A DNA stretch of 6,293 nt from an uncultured Saprospiraceae bacterium (GTDB taxonomy: Bacteria > Bacteroidota > Bacteroidia > Chitinophagales > Saprospiraceae): positions 1-6,293 of the forward strand of contig CALBVQ010000044.1 in assembly GCA_937969485.1 (NCBI GenBank). Direction: 5' to 3'. Each line of letters begins with the position of its first letter. The first letter of the stretch is position 1. This document shows, in pieces, positions 5,907 to 6,293 of this stretch. A program made the position numbers and the translations under genes. The notes under the pieces were generated by a model. That model saw only the letters and a program-made list of their open reading frames with translations. It had not been told where the DNA came from and did no database searches.

Positions 5907-6293
5907 TTGAGGAATTATCACAAAGATATTGTCGTGTATATTGGTGATGGAAAGGAGTTCGTCCTTCCTTCTATAGGTAGCTTGTTGCTATTAAGGAATA
6001 GAACCTCTTCATCCGCCAAAGAACGGACTTTTCTTGAGTTCAGTAAGTATGCAAATGGGAATTACCTTGAGCAAGTCAGGTATTTTGCAAATCTATGGGA
6101 CAAGACGGAGATTGACATTAATCGTTTTTTTCTTCACTTGAGCGATAACGTTTTTGCTACTCTTCAAAAAGATTCCATTTTTGATTTACAAGATATAGGG
6201 CAGTTTAGGTTGCTTGATAATGCAATACTGTTTGTATCGCATGGTTTGTTGGAGGATATTGTAGATGAACACGGGGAGACCAGAATAAGTACA
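5907..6293 (+). CDS. Partial gene, HU/CCDC81-like N-terminal domains (runs off right edge)
   Basis: The frame is open for at least 129 codons to the window end. No in-frame ATG exists between the preceding stop (5853-5855) and the edge, so I place the start at TTG 5907, just after an A-rich stretch and about 25 nt after a likely transcription start; GTG 5934 is an alternative. The protein has two similar motifs 74 residues apart: FVLPSIGSLLL (18-28) and FDLQDIGQFRL (92-102). Each looks like the beta-hairpin 'xxLxxIGxF' of an HU-type fold, and the second follows helices (about 55-88) as in HU. This resembles the paired HU-CCDC81 domains found at the N-terminus of Bacteroidota proteins that often continue to a membrane helix and SPOR domain. 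That part lies outside the window. Family call is by pattern only. The gene diverges from the kinase operon. Confidence 0.55.
   Translation, partial: MRNYHKDIVVYIGDGKEFVLPSIGSLLLLRNRTSSSAKERTFLEFSKYANGNYLEQVRYFANLWDKTEIDINRFFLHLSDNVFATLQKDSIFDLQDIGQFRLLDNAILFVSHGLLEDIVDEHGETRIST

Overview
The window looks like a piece of a Bacteroidota chromosome, most likely a marine Cytophagales-type bacterium. This is inferred from several things: low GC, genes preceded by A-rich stretches rather than Shine-Dalgarno sites, candidate -7 boxes of the TAnnTTTG type, a DUF4252 lipoprotein-like/secreted protein, and a secreted protease ending in a type IX secretion (T9SS) sorting domain. No mobile element, CRISPR array, tRNA or rRNA is visible.

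Left part (1-2171, minus strand): an ECF sigma factor, a single-pass membrane protein in the position of its anti-sigma factor, and a secreted DUF4252 protein form a tight operon (2-nt and 27-nt gaps). A good intrinsic terminator at 170-201 closes it. The anti-sigma candidate is unusual: its cytoplasmic N-terminal part is a tandem array of about four 40-residue units instead of one sigma-binding domain. Beyond the terminator, bases 1-193 carry two mutually exclusive open frames on opposite strands, and neither can be assigned firmly.

Middle (2172-4008): a 232-nt divergent intergenic region holds candidate promoters for both directions around a small GC hairpin. It is followed by a complete S8 (subtilisin-like) protease with signal peptide, propeptide, catalytic Asp/His/Ser domain and C-terminal T9SS sorting domain.

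Right part (4025-5652, minus strand): a histidine kinase and an OmpR-family response regulator overlap by 4 nt as a two-component operon, convergent with the protease gene. A TTGCAA-N4-TTGCAA direct repeat lies 53-68 nt upstream of the kinase start and could be the regulator's own binding site. Diverging from it, the 5' part of a plus-strand gene runs off the window from about 5907. It has no in-frame ATG, so TTG is the probable start, and it contains two HU-like 'xLxxIGxxxL' motifs resembling the HU/CCDC81-type domains of Bacteroidota.

Taken together, the window holds two envelope-sensing regulatory modules (ECF sigma/anti-sigma and a two-component system) flanking an exported protease. Any functional link between them is not shown by the sequence.
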